Of a stretch of DNA of 64,000 nucleotides, positions 20,976-32,705 are shown piece after piece (position 1 is the stretch's first letter; each line of letters opens with the position of its first letter). The notes beneath the pieces are model-generated. The model ran no database searches, was not told the DNA's origin, and saw only the letters and a program-made list of their open reading frames with translations. Position numbers and translations under genes: made by a program. The stretch lies in assembly GCA_022560025.1 (NCBI GenBank), contig JAFISE010000116.1, positions 1 through 64,000 on the forward strand, written 5' to 3'. The DNA comes from Stagonosporopsis chrysanthemi. Lineage: Eukaryota; Ascomycota; Dothideomycetes; Pleosporales; Didymellaceae.

Positions 20976-21605
20976 ATGGGCAATCTCTGCGGCAAGCAGT
21001 CCAAAGATGGCTTCGACGGCCCCGGCCGCACCCTCGGCTCCGCCCCCGCGCCGGCAACCAAGGCCTCGGTCCCATCGAGCGCAGCTACGGGCGCAAAGTC
21101 GTCACCGCCGAAGCGCATTGTTGGCGGTCCACCGAGGACATTGGGGGAGAGCAGTTCAAAGGACCAGCCTGTGAAGGCGGATCATCCTGGGAAGGCGGCC
21201 GCCGATGCAGCAGAGGTGCGTACATTGCAGAAGAGTGGGGAGAGGAGGACGGTGTTGATGAGGGCGTACATGTGAAAGAGCGCCTGTGGCGGCGTACTGC
21301 GCGATACCAGCTTGCAACGAACTGATCCGATCGAATCGTCTCATGTGCATGGTTGAGTCGGTTGCACCGGACATGCGCAAGTGCTGGTATTGCGCAGCAC
21401 GCATTGCGCCACACTGGCATGTCTGGAGCACACAACTGACCATACGACCTAGGCTCGCGCGAACAAGAATCCCGTCGGCGATCTCCAGAAGAAGCTCAAC
21501 GCGGAGAAGAGAAAGAATCATGCTGATGTGATGAACGATGTTTCTCGAACAGCTCTCGAACACCGAAATGCTGATGACAAAGCTGAAATATGGAGGCATG
21601 ACTGA
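20976..21605 (+). CDS. small protein with myristoylation/palmitoylation N-terminus
   Basis: Two exons, 20976-21215 and 21453-21605, encode 130 residues. The start MGNLCGKQS is a good N-myristoylation signal (Gly2, Lys7, Ser9) with a nearby Cys5 for palmitoylation, so the protein probably sits on the cytoplasmic face of a membrane. A repeated-looking GPGRTLG / GGPPRTLGE motif occupies the first half. The charged helical C-terminus (NPVGDLQKKLNAEKRK ... IWRHD) is encoded by exon 2. The donor is GTGCGT; the acceptor is CTGACCATACGACCTAG; the frame joins as AAE-ARANK. I recall similar small Pezizomycotina proteins of unknown function. The 237-nt intron is long for this window. Confidence 0.75.
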
Positions 21606-22139
21606 GTGCGTCGTAGATAGAGCGTGTTCGAGCACATACATGGAGCGGTGAGAGCCTCAAACAAGAAGATATTGAGCCGCTTGGTGGTGAATATTGAGGC
21701 AGTTCAATTCGTTGTTTTCGTCGCATAGAGCATGGCGTTTTGGAGAAACCATCTACAGCCTGTAACTACCTGCTTTGTAGATTGTGTTGTTTATGTGTGT
21801 ATGTCGGCATGCAACGTCATAAATTTTGGAGAACTAATCTTACTGCAAGCATCAGTAGCAAGTGTGCACCACGGTGATCACGTTAGCTTGACTGGAATGA
21901 TCAACCACGTACCTTCAATCCGTCCTATGGACACAAACATTCTCATCAGCCTGCCAAGCTCTGGTGGTCTGACCATAGACTTTACAGCAAAAGACACTAT
22001 TGTGATCTTGACAGGACCTAACATACCCTACTGACTTCCTACAGCACGGCTGTAGCGAGCATGGTCCAAACAGGCTCCCTAATGACAATATTCAAGATCT
22101 TGTTGTATCCACGGCGAATCTGCTATGCCAGTCTACCAA
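21606..22139. other. intergenic between convergent genes
   Basis: 3' flanks of the MGNLC gene and the NLR-like gene. Somewhat AT-richer than the surroundings; no gene seen. Confidence 0.55.
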
Positions 22140-25100
22140 TCAACATTCTTTGCAGTCTTGTTCAAGCTCTCTTGTCCACCTCTCAAATTCGTCTCTGTAC
22201 CCGAAAATATCTGTACTCCCTGGCGCTGCCACACTTTCATACACCCTGGAGCATCTACCCATCAACTCAATAGCCTCATTCGTACGACCCTGCACCTTAT
22301 ACGTGATTGCGAGGGAGCTCATGCTACGCAGAGTATCGGGATGTCCAGGGCCCGAGACCTTGGTACTCACATCTAGTATCTCGCGCTGAATTTGCTCGGC
22401 CTCTACCAAGCGCCCTTGCTCCCGGAAGGTGATTGCCAGTTCGGCTTTAGCAAGAAGAGTCGCTGGATGATTCTCTCCCAGAACATCGACGTTGGCTTTG
22501 AGGACTTCTAGCTGGAGTAGTTCGGCCTTGTCGTAGAGGTGTTGGGTACAATATGTCATGGCAAGATCGGCCTTGGTGTCAATTGTGAATACGTGATTCT
22601 CGCCCAGAACTTTTTTGCGAAGCTCGAGCCTCTCTTCATCTAGTGCTTGCGCTTGGTCGAGCTTTCCTGCTATCCGGTATGTTGCAGCAAGATTGGACAT
22701 GCGACGCAGTGTATCAACGTGATCGATCCCCAGCATTGTCTTGCTCCTTTCTAGGATATTCGTTTGCAGGTCTTCTGCTTCATCATAGCGGCCTTGTGCT
22801 CGGTATGTTTGGGCGAGATGTGCTTTGGAGTTAATGAACTCAGTCTCTGGCACTTGGAGTGCCAAGGACTCCTCGATGATTTCAAGGTGCATGCTCTCAG
22901 CCTCTTTCAACCGGCCCTGTTTCCGGTACGTAAAAGCCAGATTGCTCTTTGCTGCCATCGTTAAAGGATTGTCTGGACCCAGGTGTACGTTACATGTTTC
23001 CAGTAGTTGGATATAAAGTTTCGCAGCATCGGTCCATCGCTTTTGTTCCCTGTAAACAGTCGCCTGCAGGTTCAGGGTGTTCAGCACCAAGGTGTGGTTT
23101 TTTTCCATGTTGTTCTCCTTAGCCGTTCGCAATACTTCCAGCAAGAGCTTTTCAGCGTCGATCCATTGCAGTTGATCGTCATACACGGACGCCAAGTTGA
23201 TCTTAGTAGTCATTGTAGCCGTGTCTCCTGCTCCAAGTGTACGATCTTGTACTTCTAGTACTCGGCTAAGTATCTCTTTTGCTTCCTCGTATTGACCTAG
23301 TCTTTTCAGTACCAGTCCGAGACTGTTCTGGCTATCAAGCGTTAGTGGGTCCTCCGCTCCTAGTAGTATTTCCCGGACGACTACAGAATCCGATAGGAGC
23401 TTATGCGACTTTTTGTAATCTCCCATGTCACCCCAGTACCAACCGACATCGAATGATATTGATGCCCACGCCTCTAGTGCATCTGCATCAACCGGAATAT
23501 TGTTCAGGGCAGCTGTAGCGTGCGGTAGCAATGTCTGGCAGGTGGACCAATCACCACGTGCCCTTATTGGATAGGTCTCGTCGATGAGTGCCACAAATAT
23601 CTCTTTCCAATACTCAAGCTCACCGTTGAGCTCAAGCCATTCTTTCATGGAATTTTGCACAAGCCCATGCATTTCGAAACTGTCTTCGTCTGCGCTTGCT
23701 TTTACTAGGCAAAAGCTAGTTAGCATGTAAATGTCGTGATCAAACTCTACGCGTGATTGTCCATCTTCTGCGTACTTGTCCACCAGAAGTGATTTGGGTA
23801 TGCCTTGCCGGTCAAACATGCTCATCAAGGACAGTAGTCGAGCAGCCGCCGGAGACTGCTTGTGAATATAGTCGAATGAGATTTGCCATGTTATCGAGAT
23901 TGAATTTGATGCGCTCGGATCCCTGCGGTTATCCACCAGGTACTTGCTTGGTAGAGATGCTCGGTCATTGCCAACTTCTGTTAGATACCTGGAGATGCTC
24001 ATACGTGGAGTCCGATTGATGAAGGCGGCGGCTTGAGTGAGCGCAAGAGGCATGTGCTCGAGGGCGGTAATCAACGTGTCAGCCTCGTCCCTCTTCACGG
24101 CGAAATTGAACTTCTTCTGCAGCAGTGCAAAAGCATCTTGGTCGTCCATCGGACCAACCTCGGCGACGCTGCTTTCGGTGCCTGTGAGAATGCGTGCGAC
24201 ATGACGGCTGCGCGAGGTGACTAGAACAGAGCCTGAGAGATTGGGTGGCAGGAAAGCTGGCGTTGATGGCTCATTCCCCGCAGAGTCAGCCCTGGCTTTG
24301 ACAAGTTGTGCCGACGGGCTATAGAAAAAGACATCTGGATCATCGGCGCTGTCGAATACCAATAGCCATCTCCCGCTCGCCTCGTTGAGCAGCCAAGCGT
24401 GGAAAAGTTGTATAACGTCGGCTTTAGGGTCATCCCATCCATCTATACCGGTTGTCTTGGCGATCTCGAGATATCCCTCTTCGAGTCTTTCCCGTGTTTC
24501 GGCGTGCACCCAAAACACTCGTGTAGTTGGCGACTCGTCAAGAATCCGGTAGCAACACTCGATGGCGATCTGAGATTTTCTGTCCACAAGTCAGAAAGCT
24601 CGTCATGTTCAGATTGTTGTCGACTCACCCAACGCCACCGAGGCCTAGAAGAGCTGCACGCCCTGCCGGTCTTGTACATAGCTTATGTACAACTTCAAGA
24701 ACGTCGCGCGATACGAAGTCTGGATCACGCCGGAACGGCATTGTGGTCTGGGAGAACTGTTTCGCTTGACTACCAATCTCGAATGAAGCAGCCCGCAGTT
24801 CGTCGATTTTATCCAGCAATCGTCTTAGAGTTCTGTCGTATCCTTCATCGTAGACGAGAGGTAGATTGATACCGAATATGCCAAGCAGTGCGTATACTTC
24901 GTCCTCTTCTTTAGTGGTCTGACGTTCTACCGCCCAGGAGAGTCTTTCGTCAACGCTGAATTCATCTAAAGGTGTCCCAGAAAGAGCGCTCACAGGGATA
25001 TCTGTGATTTCATGAATTCGCTTCTTCAGCTCAAGACGGCTGCCCAAGCATATACCTTCTCGTGAGAAGAACTCCAGTACAGTCGGAGCAAGCAGTTCTT

Positions 25101-25575
25101 GAAGGGTCCAACCTCGCGTGAACCAACGACTGTTCGCAAAGGCCACCTGCCATGGAAGAGAACCGCTGTCTCCTTTCGAACTTATTGCTGACACATCTGA
25201 TAGGTAGACGTAGCACTTAGCTGCGTTCTTGTACCATTGAAACATAGAGTTGATCGATCTGCTCAGTTCGGGACCATTCTTCTTGTCAATACAACAAGTG
25301 TCCACCCAAAAATAACGCAGTCCGTCACGCTTGGTTTGCCTAGCACAGAACGCAAGCTTATCGTAGCCCTTCTTGCCAGACTGCGGCCACAATCGTAGAG
25401 ACTTGCGCAGCCTTCGAAATTTGCTTCTTCTGTTCTCGACTATGTCGTCAAAGATCACCTCTTGACCTGCGTCCCAGGTGTGTGAGAGTATAGCATAAGC
25501 GGGGAACGGATCCTTTTCATCAAAGTCTTCCGTCAGCCGGTACGTTCGGCCATCAGTCGTTTCGAGGAATCGCAT
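22140..25575 (-). CDS. HET - NB-ARC - TPR protein (fungal NLR-like)
   Basis: Two exons, 25575-24629 and 24579-22140, encode 1128 residues. The 49-nt intron (GTGAGT ... GACAG) lies inside the Walker A motif, joined as GLGGVG-KSQIA. The HET domain (about 25-200) shows YAILSHTWDAGQEV, RYFWVDTCCIDKKNGPELS and RWFTRGWTLQELLAP. The NTPase domain follows, with P-loop at about 311-320 and Walker B near RWLLVFDSADDPD; SVLVTSRSRHVARIL resembles the sensor (RNBS-B) region and HMPLALTQAAAFI the GLPL motif. The C-terminal 400 residues are kinesin-light-chain-like TPRs of about 42 residues (GPDNPLTMAAKSNLAFTYRK; GENHPATLLAKAELAITFRE). HET-NLR proteins are candidates for non-self recognition and cell death control in fungi; the trigger is unknown. 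All key motifs are intact, suggesting a functional gene. Confidence 0.9.
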
Positions 25576-27479
25576 TCTCCTTAATCACGCTGGGCTGAAA
25601 CGTGATACATGGCTGTGCTATGATCAGTGGACGACTCGTTCTCGCTGTATGGTTGATATTATGTGAATAGGTGGGTATTTAACTTTTTGTCGCGAGGAGT
25701 GCTTCTGTCACCCAATAGATATATGCTGCTCAGAGCAGGGGAAGTTAGGATTTGAAAAATCATTGCGATACGGTGTTCTATGGATTGGGCGTGGATCTCG
25801 GAGTTCAACTGCAGGCAGGCGGCAAAACTGCGTCAGTGATTGGATACACGGATAATCGCCCCTTGACACGAGACTTCCATAACGTCGGCTGGCGTTGATA
25901 CTTGCTCCAGCTTTGGAGCACTTGAGATTTTGTTTGGCTCAGAAATGTGCTGCTCTAGGTTCAAGTTACCAACGTGCTGATCGAGCGTCGCACTGAGACA
26001 ATCTGGGAAGCGTTGCTTGCATAAAACTCACAATGCAAGCGTTCAGGCCTGCAACAACCAACTCTACAAAGGGTCGATGATGCGTTCGAATCGTAAGCTT
26101 CAACGATGGCTGCGATGGGCTCATGCGTGGCGCACATGCGAAGTGTGCATATAAAGTGATGTCGGCCCGTTTCAAAGGATCGATCAGAACTTATGGAGGC
26201 CGGAACTTCTCAGACTTGGCCCAGACATTATTGGGCGTCGCAGTGGGTATCGGAAGGCATTGATGCATTGAAGTTGTTTGCGCTTGGCGCTGGGCAGACG
26301 CTGAAGGGTGGACAAAGTTTGGATCAGGGATCAGTGCCTTGGCAGGTACGGTGCGGGTCGGGACAAGGAAGGCGCCGTTGCTGCGTAACGACTTTGAACC
26401 GGCAGATCAACAGACGCTGGGACCGGTTCAGATGCTATGCCCCGTGGAACAAGTCACAAGCACACGTAGGTCATCCTCTATCACGCAACCCTTTGTTCGA
26501 CAACTTACATGGCTGTCGTACGCGCCTGGTCGAACGTGAGGAGGTCAAAAGACGCGTCGCCGCGCAGCAACGTATGCAAGGCGATATGCAGTGGACTCCT
26601 TCTAGCGCCATCGGCATACGCGGCAAGCAAGGCCGACAGTCGAGTACCCAAGACGTATACCAGCTGCTGTTATGTTTGAACTTTGACAAAAGATGAAGCC
26701 AGTGGGGTGTCTACATGTGTCTCATCAGGCGCGAAGCAGACTTCACGCATAGACCGCGACTGCGGCAACGGAGTGGAGAAGATCGCTAAGGTGGCCCAAC
26801 TGAAGTTGGCAGGCGCTTCACTGGCTCAAGCGGTGTCTTGCTTGGTGCCGTAGGTAGTCGATGCATCAGCAAGGACATTGTTCGCCTTCGAAGCGAGGTG
26901 ACACGGATCTACGTCCTGTAACTTCAACTTCCATCATCAATTGACAGCTGTCCATCAACCTGCATGAAGAGCCGCAATCGATGCAACGATCAAATGGTGA
27001 GACGGGCCTGAAGCCTTCGGAGCGATTGCTTTAGCTGGACCTCATTTCGGCGTGCATGGATCTGTCCAATCATGTCTCAGGTGGCATATTGGCCTAGTCA
27101 CTGCGCGAATGCACGAATCGCTAGTCAGCCGAAGCTCTGCTGGGCGGACTGCATCCCCCATGTTATTCTCTTCCTTGAAGGCTCACATCCGCTGCAGCTC
27201 CCCACTCGATACGCTCCTTCTCTGTTGCGGTAGGGCCCAGCTCTCCAGGTCTTTCCATTCGTGGTCCTCGAGATCGTCAGTTCTCGCGACCTCCAATTTA
27301 ATAGTCTACTCTGTATACCCGTCAAAGCCCGTACGCCCCAGTAAAGCTACCTCGGATGGACTTGTAAAGCAGCGCGTTCGCATTCAACGTACCTCGACGT
27401 CGCCAACACCTCGTCGCGGCCTACGCCCTCAGATCTGCCTCGCGCCGTCTGTTGGACGCACACGCGACAGCAGCTTGAC
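25576..27479. other. intergenic, divergent flank of NLR-like and SH3 genes
   Basis: About 1.9 kb. Open frames up to about 170-235 codons exist but lack recognisable features and look like chance. The last 400 nt are CT-rich, typical of a fungal 5' UTR. Confidence 0.5.
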
Positions 27480-29407
27480 ATGTCTCACAGCCACGGGGGT
27501 CGCGGTCTGCAATGTCCAACGATCCACGAGGCTCGCCAATCGATCAGGACACCTCGTCGACGGAAGCAACCGGGTCCTGCATATGGCGCCGTCGCGCTGC
27601 TCGCCCTCGCTGCAAATTTCCCAGAGGCAATGGCCCAGGCCAACTGCGTCTCGCTGGAGGGCTCGTCTGCGTGCCCGGCCTTTAGTGCGGCCTCGATCAG
27701 CACAAACCTCACAGGCGACTTGTATGTTGAAGCAGAGCAGACTACATTTGATCGTTAGTTGACGTGAAATAGCTCCTTTCTGTCATTCGTGTCAGACGTA
27801 CGGTCCTTTGACAATCAATTGCGGTCTTATATCTCCACCGCCTATACGCAACGACAGTGAGTGCCGGCGCTCCTCGATCATCTCTAAACCATCAAAGGGT
27901 ACTGCTGACAGCTGCGTAGATACCAATATATTCTAGGCTGCTCAAATGTCGATCTAAGTAATACTACCGACCTCTATGCACGCTACACGACCACAGTGCT
28001 TTGCAATGCGATTGTACAGAACTCGAGGGAACCATGCGGTCTGAGCGACGCTGATTCCACACCGCTCTGCGCGAGCGCTTGTGTATGTTTGGCTCAACAT
28101 GGTCTTTACTTGTTCGATCTAATAACTGTTAGGCGGATTTCGCGACCAGTGAGCAGGAGGTCGTGTCTACACCAGAATTGTGTGGTACCCCTGGCGGCAA
28201 CGCAAACTCTCAAATACGAGCGGACTTCACTCGTTGCTCGTTGCCGGCCAATTCGCTCAGTGGCAGCTGCATCGAAGCAACGCGCAATGAGCCTAACGAA
28301 TGTGGCTATGCTTCAAACTTGCAGGGATTGTGCTCTTATTGTGCTGACAGCACTGTTAACTCGACCAGTTCGTGTTGCGTCAACTCAAATGTCGAATCAC
28401 GTTGTGTGGGTGTTGAACTGCCAACGACTGTGTCAATGCCGCCGCTGTTCCCCACAAGCACTTCAACGACAGCTCCGACAGCCTCAAACGGAGCTGCTGC
28501 CGGTGGTTCCGGATCCGGACTTTCCGGAGGTGCTATTGCAGGAATCGCTGTTGGCGCTGTCATAGGTGCTGCACTTGTCCTTGCAGCCCTGATATTCTTC
28601 TGCTTGCGCCTACGAAGGAAGAGAGCGAGTCAAGCTGGAAGCATATTGAACACTCCATCGCCATCCCGACACTCTACGAAAGCACCGCCAATGAGCTACG
28701 GAGGGGACGGTCAACTTCCGCCCGCAATCGTCCCTGGTGCCCGCGTACAACGCATGTCTGCTCTAGAAGGTTCATCATCTTCGGACCATCACAGCGATGG
28801 CGGCATGGCTATGACCGCGTTTGGTGGCTCTCAGAGTGCATACGATTCGCCAGGTTCAAGGCACCATCCGTTTGCAGGTGCTGCAGCTTATCCCAAGCGT
28901 CAAGGCTCCCTCTCGAGTCGTTCAGCCCTCGAGTCGGTCACTAATTCCCCCCTTTCGGGATCAGAAGGTCGTGATTTCTCAAGCCCTGATGGCGTCGCTT
29001 CCGGACAGTCTGAGCAGCTGCAGTTCTTCAAGGACTATTACTCCCAAGATGATATCCATCCCAATGATACTGTCGCCACCCTATGGGCCTACCAGCCGCG
29101 CGCTGGTGACGAGTTTGAATTGGAGCGTGGAGACATGCTGAAGGTTGTTGGCATCTGGGACGACGGCTGGGCCACCGGAGTCAGGCTAGCCGAATCAGCA
29201 GAGCAGTGGGAGGCACGCAAGGCCGAACAACGTGACTCCGGCGTCAGCAATGGTAGCCGACGATCGCAGACCGAGATCGATAGCGACATCAAAGCTTTCC
29301 CACTTGTCTGTGTCTGCTTGCCAGAACACTGGCGCAAGACGATCGAAGGGGATAGCACAGACGGTGGACATGGACCTGGAGGTGACCGAGGACCTTTCAG
29401 TCCCTAG
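27480..29407 (+). CDS. single-pass membrane protein with cytoplasmic SH3 domain
   Basis: Four exons, 27480-27721, 27773-27856, 27920-28082 and 28133-29407, encode 587 residues; every junction keeps frame (NLTGD-FSFLSFVSDVRSFD; TQR-QYQYILGC; CASAC-ADFATSE). Residues about 34-52 (GAVALLALAANFPEAMAQA) form a signal sequence. The luminal/extracellular part is Cys-rich with several N-glycosylation sites (NLT, NTT, NST). A Ser/Thr linker precedes a transmembrane helix at about 296-318 (IAGIAVGAVIGAALVLAALI) followed by basic RLRRKR. The cytoplasmic tail is Ser-rich and ends with an SH3 domain near 470-515 (LWAYQPRAGDEFELERGDML, VVGIWDDGWATGV). The layout resembles Fus1- or Sho1-like cell-surface adaptors; the ligand and partner are unknown. 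Confidence 0.88.
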
Positions 29408-30680
29408 TCCTTCCAATCCACACAGTTCATTGACTCCATCTAGTACTGTCATCCGTTACAGCATCACAGCCATTCTTCTCGTCACCTCCTGAGGTCTCTA
29501 TGTCGCCAAGCCGATACCAACACGACGGTCCTCGCGCAGACTACACAGCGTACAGATCATCGAGATCATCAGAACCCAAAATGAAAAGCTCGATACCACG
29601 ACCATCTTATAAGCGAACCCCCGGCATGAAGTCGTCAGGCTCGAGTACACTTGTCGACACGTCCACCGGAAGACCGTAACGCCACCACGAAAATGGCACC
29701 ATGTCCTCGAACCCGAAACGATCTGCAGTTCTCACATCGACCTTTGGTACCCATTGCGGATTTTCTGCATACGTATAACTCAGCACCACCCACCACACCA
29801 ACACCTCATGCACGCATCACCACACCAGCATCCTTTATGACTTGACGGCCGAAGCCTAGTGTCTAATACGCTCCTTTCCTACGCCAACAAAGCTGAGTCC
29901 AGTCCGACTCTTGCGTTGTCCGACGTTTTCTGTTCTATACCCCGTTGCGCTTTGTTCGTGACTGACTTTGTCCTCTTCTTGCTCACGTTCAGGGGGGAAG
30001 GGCGGCACTGTACATAACGTTCTGCCGCGCCTAACTCCAGCGTTGATTAATCTTATTTTGTAACGCCCCAAATTCTACGATGTTCCTGTTGTTGGATACA
30101 GCGAGACTTGAGCATTGTATATGCTAAGGCGATTTGGATGGGAAGGAAAGGGAGATGCTGTATGAAGGATAGGTACTCATGAAATGCATATTCGGGTATA
30201 TCAGCCTGTGCTCCTTGCGCAATCCTCCGTGCCACTGCTCATGACATTTGCCTCATGATCCTGCACGCACGCATGAGGTATGTTGACAAAACGGCGAAAG
30301 ACACTGCAATTCCACGGCGCTTGATAGTCGCCTACGGACAGCCAATCTTGCGTACGTGCGGTTGGATCTTGCTTGTTTCACATCGTGTGCTCAGCTTGGG
30401 CGTTGGATGCCTCCACGAATACTTAGGGGAGTGAAGATCAAGAATGTCCATCGGTGTGCTCGAAAAAGGCACGAGACAACGAGGCAAACGTCAGCTACAC
30501 AAAACAGGATTGCTTGCGCTAATATGCACAATGTCTCCCAGTGTACGTTAAAGCGTAACCGCTAGCACGTTTGTCGGCAACCCATACTTTCCCCTTGAAA
30601 ACACACAAAGTCACGGTTTCTCCAACATATCACTCCCTGATCCGATCGTTATCTGCCGTCTGTAACACAGGACACTAACC
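29408..30680. other. intergenic; one short aromatic-rich frame on minus strand
   Basis: Mostly the 3' flank of the SH3 gene. A minus-strand frame at 29607-29813 reads like protein (ENPQWVPKVDVRTADRFGF, FSWWRYGLPVDVS) but has no recognised domain and no clear exons around it. It may be a gene remnant. Confidence 0.35.
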
Positions 30681-31393
30681 ATGCGCAACACTCTCCAGCC
30701 GGGGCTCGAGTATAAGCACTCGTTATTTGGCGACATTCCGACCTGGTTGAAGGAGCTATCTGTTGAAGTGATTCAGCGACTGGTGCGTGAATCACTCGGA
30801 TGCGACTGCAATGTGCAGTTCCTAGTTGTGGGTACAATCAACAAAGTATATAGTGTAAAGTGCAGCAGAGATATGGACATGCTTAGGGCAGCCCTTCCTG
30901 TCCATCCGAAACACAAGACTCTCAGCGATGTCGCCACGATGTCACAGATCCGCACAAATACCAGCACACCCGTACCGAAGGTCATCGCGTACAGTGCAGA
31001 TTTAGACAATGAACTTGGCTCTGAGTACACTCTGATGGAACGAATCCGCGGCCGTCCATTATAAGAATGCTGGAATGAGATCTCGTGGCTAAGGACATGT
31101 CTTCTCGTCCAGAAACTTGTCCAATTTATGCCAGAAGCATCCCAAGTCAGCCTTTTTGGCATCGGAAGTGTATACGAGCTTTAGAACAGCAGTCATATCG
31201 ACAGCTACACAACCGCGATGAAATACGACATTAGTGAGGCAATTGAACCTACGTTCTTCTTGGGTGACCATATCCAACAAGGAATCTACCGTGGATCATA
31301 TCAGACAAGCTGTGAATACGTTGTTACCCACATGAAGTTTCTGCTCCACGACATCAAAGTTCGCTGCGCATCAACTTTGTCAAGTAATGGATA
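30681..31393 (+). pseudogene. broken APH-like (aminoglycoside phosphotransferase family) kinase gene
   Basis: An N-terminal frame of 127 residues (30681-31064) ends at TAA just after YTLMERIRGRPL. Related sequence continues in another frame (ECWNEISWLRTCLLVQKLVQ ... GIGSVYEL) to a stop near 31185, then again from about 31230 (FFLGDHIQQGIYRGSYQTS) to a stop at 31391. The order matches fungal APH-fold proteins with a PKVIAY / TLMERIRGRPL hinge and the GDHI segment. The catalytic HxD and DxD region that should follow is not found. At least one frameshift and several stops make it non-functional; such proteins form large, fast-evolving fungal families. Confidence 0.7.
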
Positions 31394-32705
31394 GACTGCA
31401 TCCTAGAGGGTAGGCAGCCGAAGGTGTCGCTGTTTCAGGCGGTCATGGATCTGTGGGATTTGGAAGATGACAGTGCCTGATTTGTTCTCGGCGTGATCGC
31501 TGACCGAGATACCATACCAAAAGACAGTTTTCATTTCGAAACTATCTTCCAATTGATCGATATGGGAATGGTCACCCTGCCTACGCAGACTGTTTGAGAA
31601 ACAGAGTTTCTTGCGTGGAGACCAGATATGGCAAGAGAAGATGAATGAGAGAGAACATCAGTGCTTCTTCGGCGCAGAAACTGTATAAAATCTGAGATGT
31701 ATCACTTATCAAAGGAAAGAAGTTTGAGGATATTCCACTAGCAATTGTGTCTACGAGAAGCAGTGGTGTTCCGTTGAGCTTGAAACTTGTAGCCACTCAC
31801 CAAATCAGCAAAAGGTCACTATCCATTGATGTGCACAGACTCTCGTAGTTGAAGAGATCCAAATACATCGGTATGCTGTTACTGAGAAACATTGTAGTGG
31901 AAGGGTGTCGCACGTGTTACACTTCAAGCTCGCTGGAACGCGAGCCTGTCAAGTGCTTCTATACATCAGTTAAGCCACAGAGCAAAATCGTGTGCCTGAA
32001 CTCCTCACTGAAACGTGACAGACGTCCATGAAATCTAGAAGAACAGATTTTGGTTCGACCAAGAGAACAGGTGACATCAATGTGCGCCTCTCAATGCGCA
32101 AGTGGCTGTGCATGCATGTCAACGTGTCTAGCATCTGCATATCACCAAATACAGACCCACAACGAACCTCTTGCAGTCTTGCCCAATCATCCGGTCATGA
32201 CGAGTAGCTGTACTCTGCTTGGCGCCGAAGCTTAGCGCTGCCCATTTTTTGGACAAAGTCAGAGTCTTACACTCGTTACTGAAGTAGGTTCGGGCGCTGG
32301 CTTGAGTCAGTGGATATCCATACCGTTGCACGATGTTCTGTACAGATAATTCCAGGCGGCCCGAATCTGCTCGTCGATTCTCTCCGGAGTCTGCGAGTCA
32401 AGTTGTAAGGTTGCCGCGTGTTTCAGGTACCGCTGTATGGGGGGCCGTTTCCTGCCAGACCGGGGGCCTTATAACGCTGGTCAAGGACGGAATGGCACGA
32501 CCATCAGGACAGCAGGGGACGCGATTGAGTTGATGATTTACAAGAGCGAGATATGAATTGTGACAAGATGCTTCATTGTATGTTTGTATACAGAGATAAG
32601 CGAATGGGTATAGCGAGGAAAGCAAGAAAAAAATGCGGATTCATGAAGAACAGGTAAGAAGCTATAATCGCCACCGCCGCCTCGATTTTCTCTCTTCTTA
32701 GTCCC
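31394..32705. other. intergenic, possible decayed remainder of the APH-like gene
   Basis: No open frame with recognisable features. The first part sits where the catalytic half of the APH-like gene would be but is too altered to identify. Confidence 0.4.

Noticed and set aside
21216..21452. Box C/D snoRNA in the MGNLC gene intron
   Set aside because: TTGATGA and CTGA occur about 70 nt apart, but there is no terminal stem and box C is off consensus.
26193..26696. 167-codon plus-strand frame between the NLR-like and SH3 genes
   Set aside because: Length is within chance expectation; no domain, splice partners or composition of a gene.
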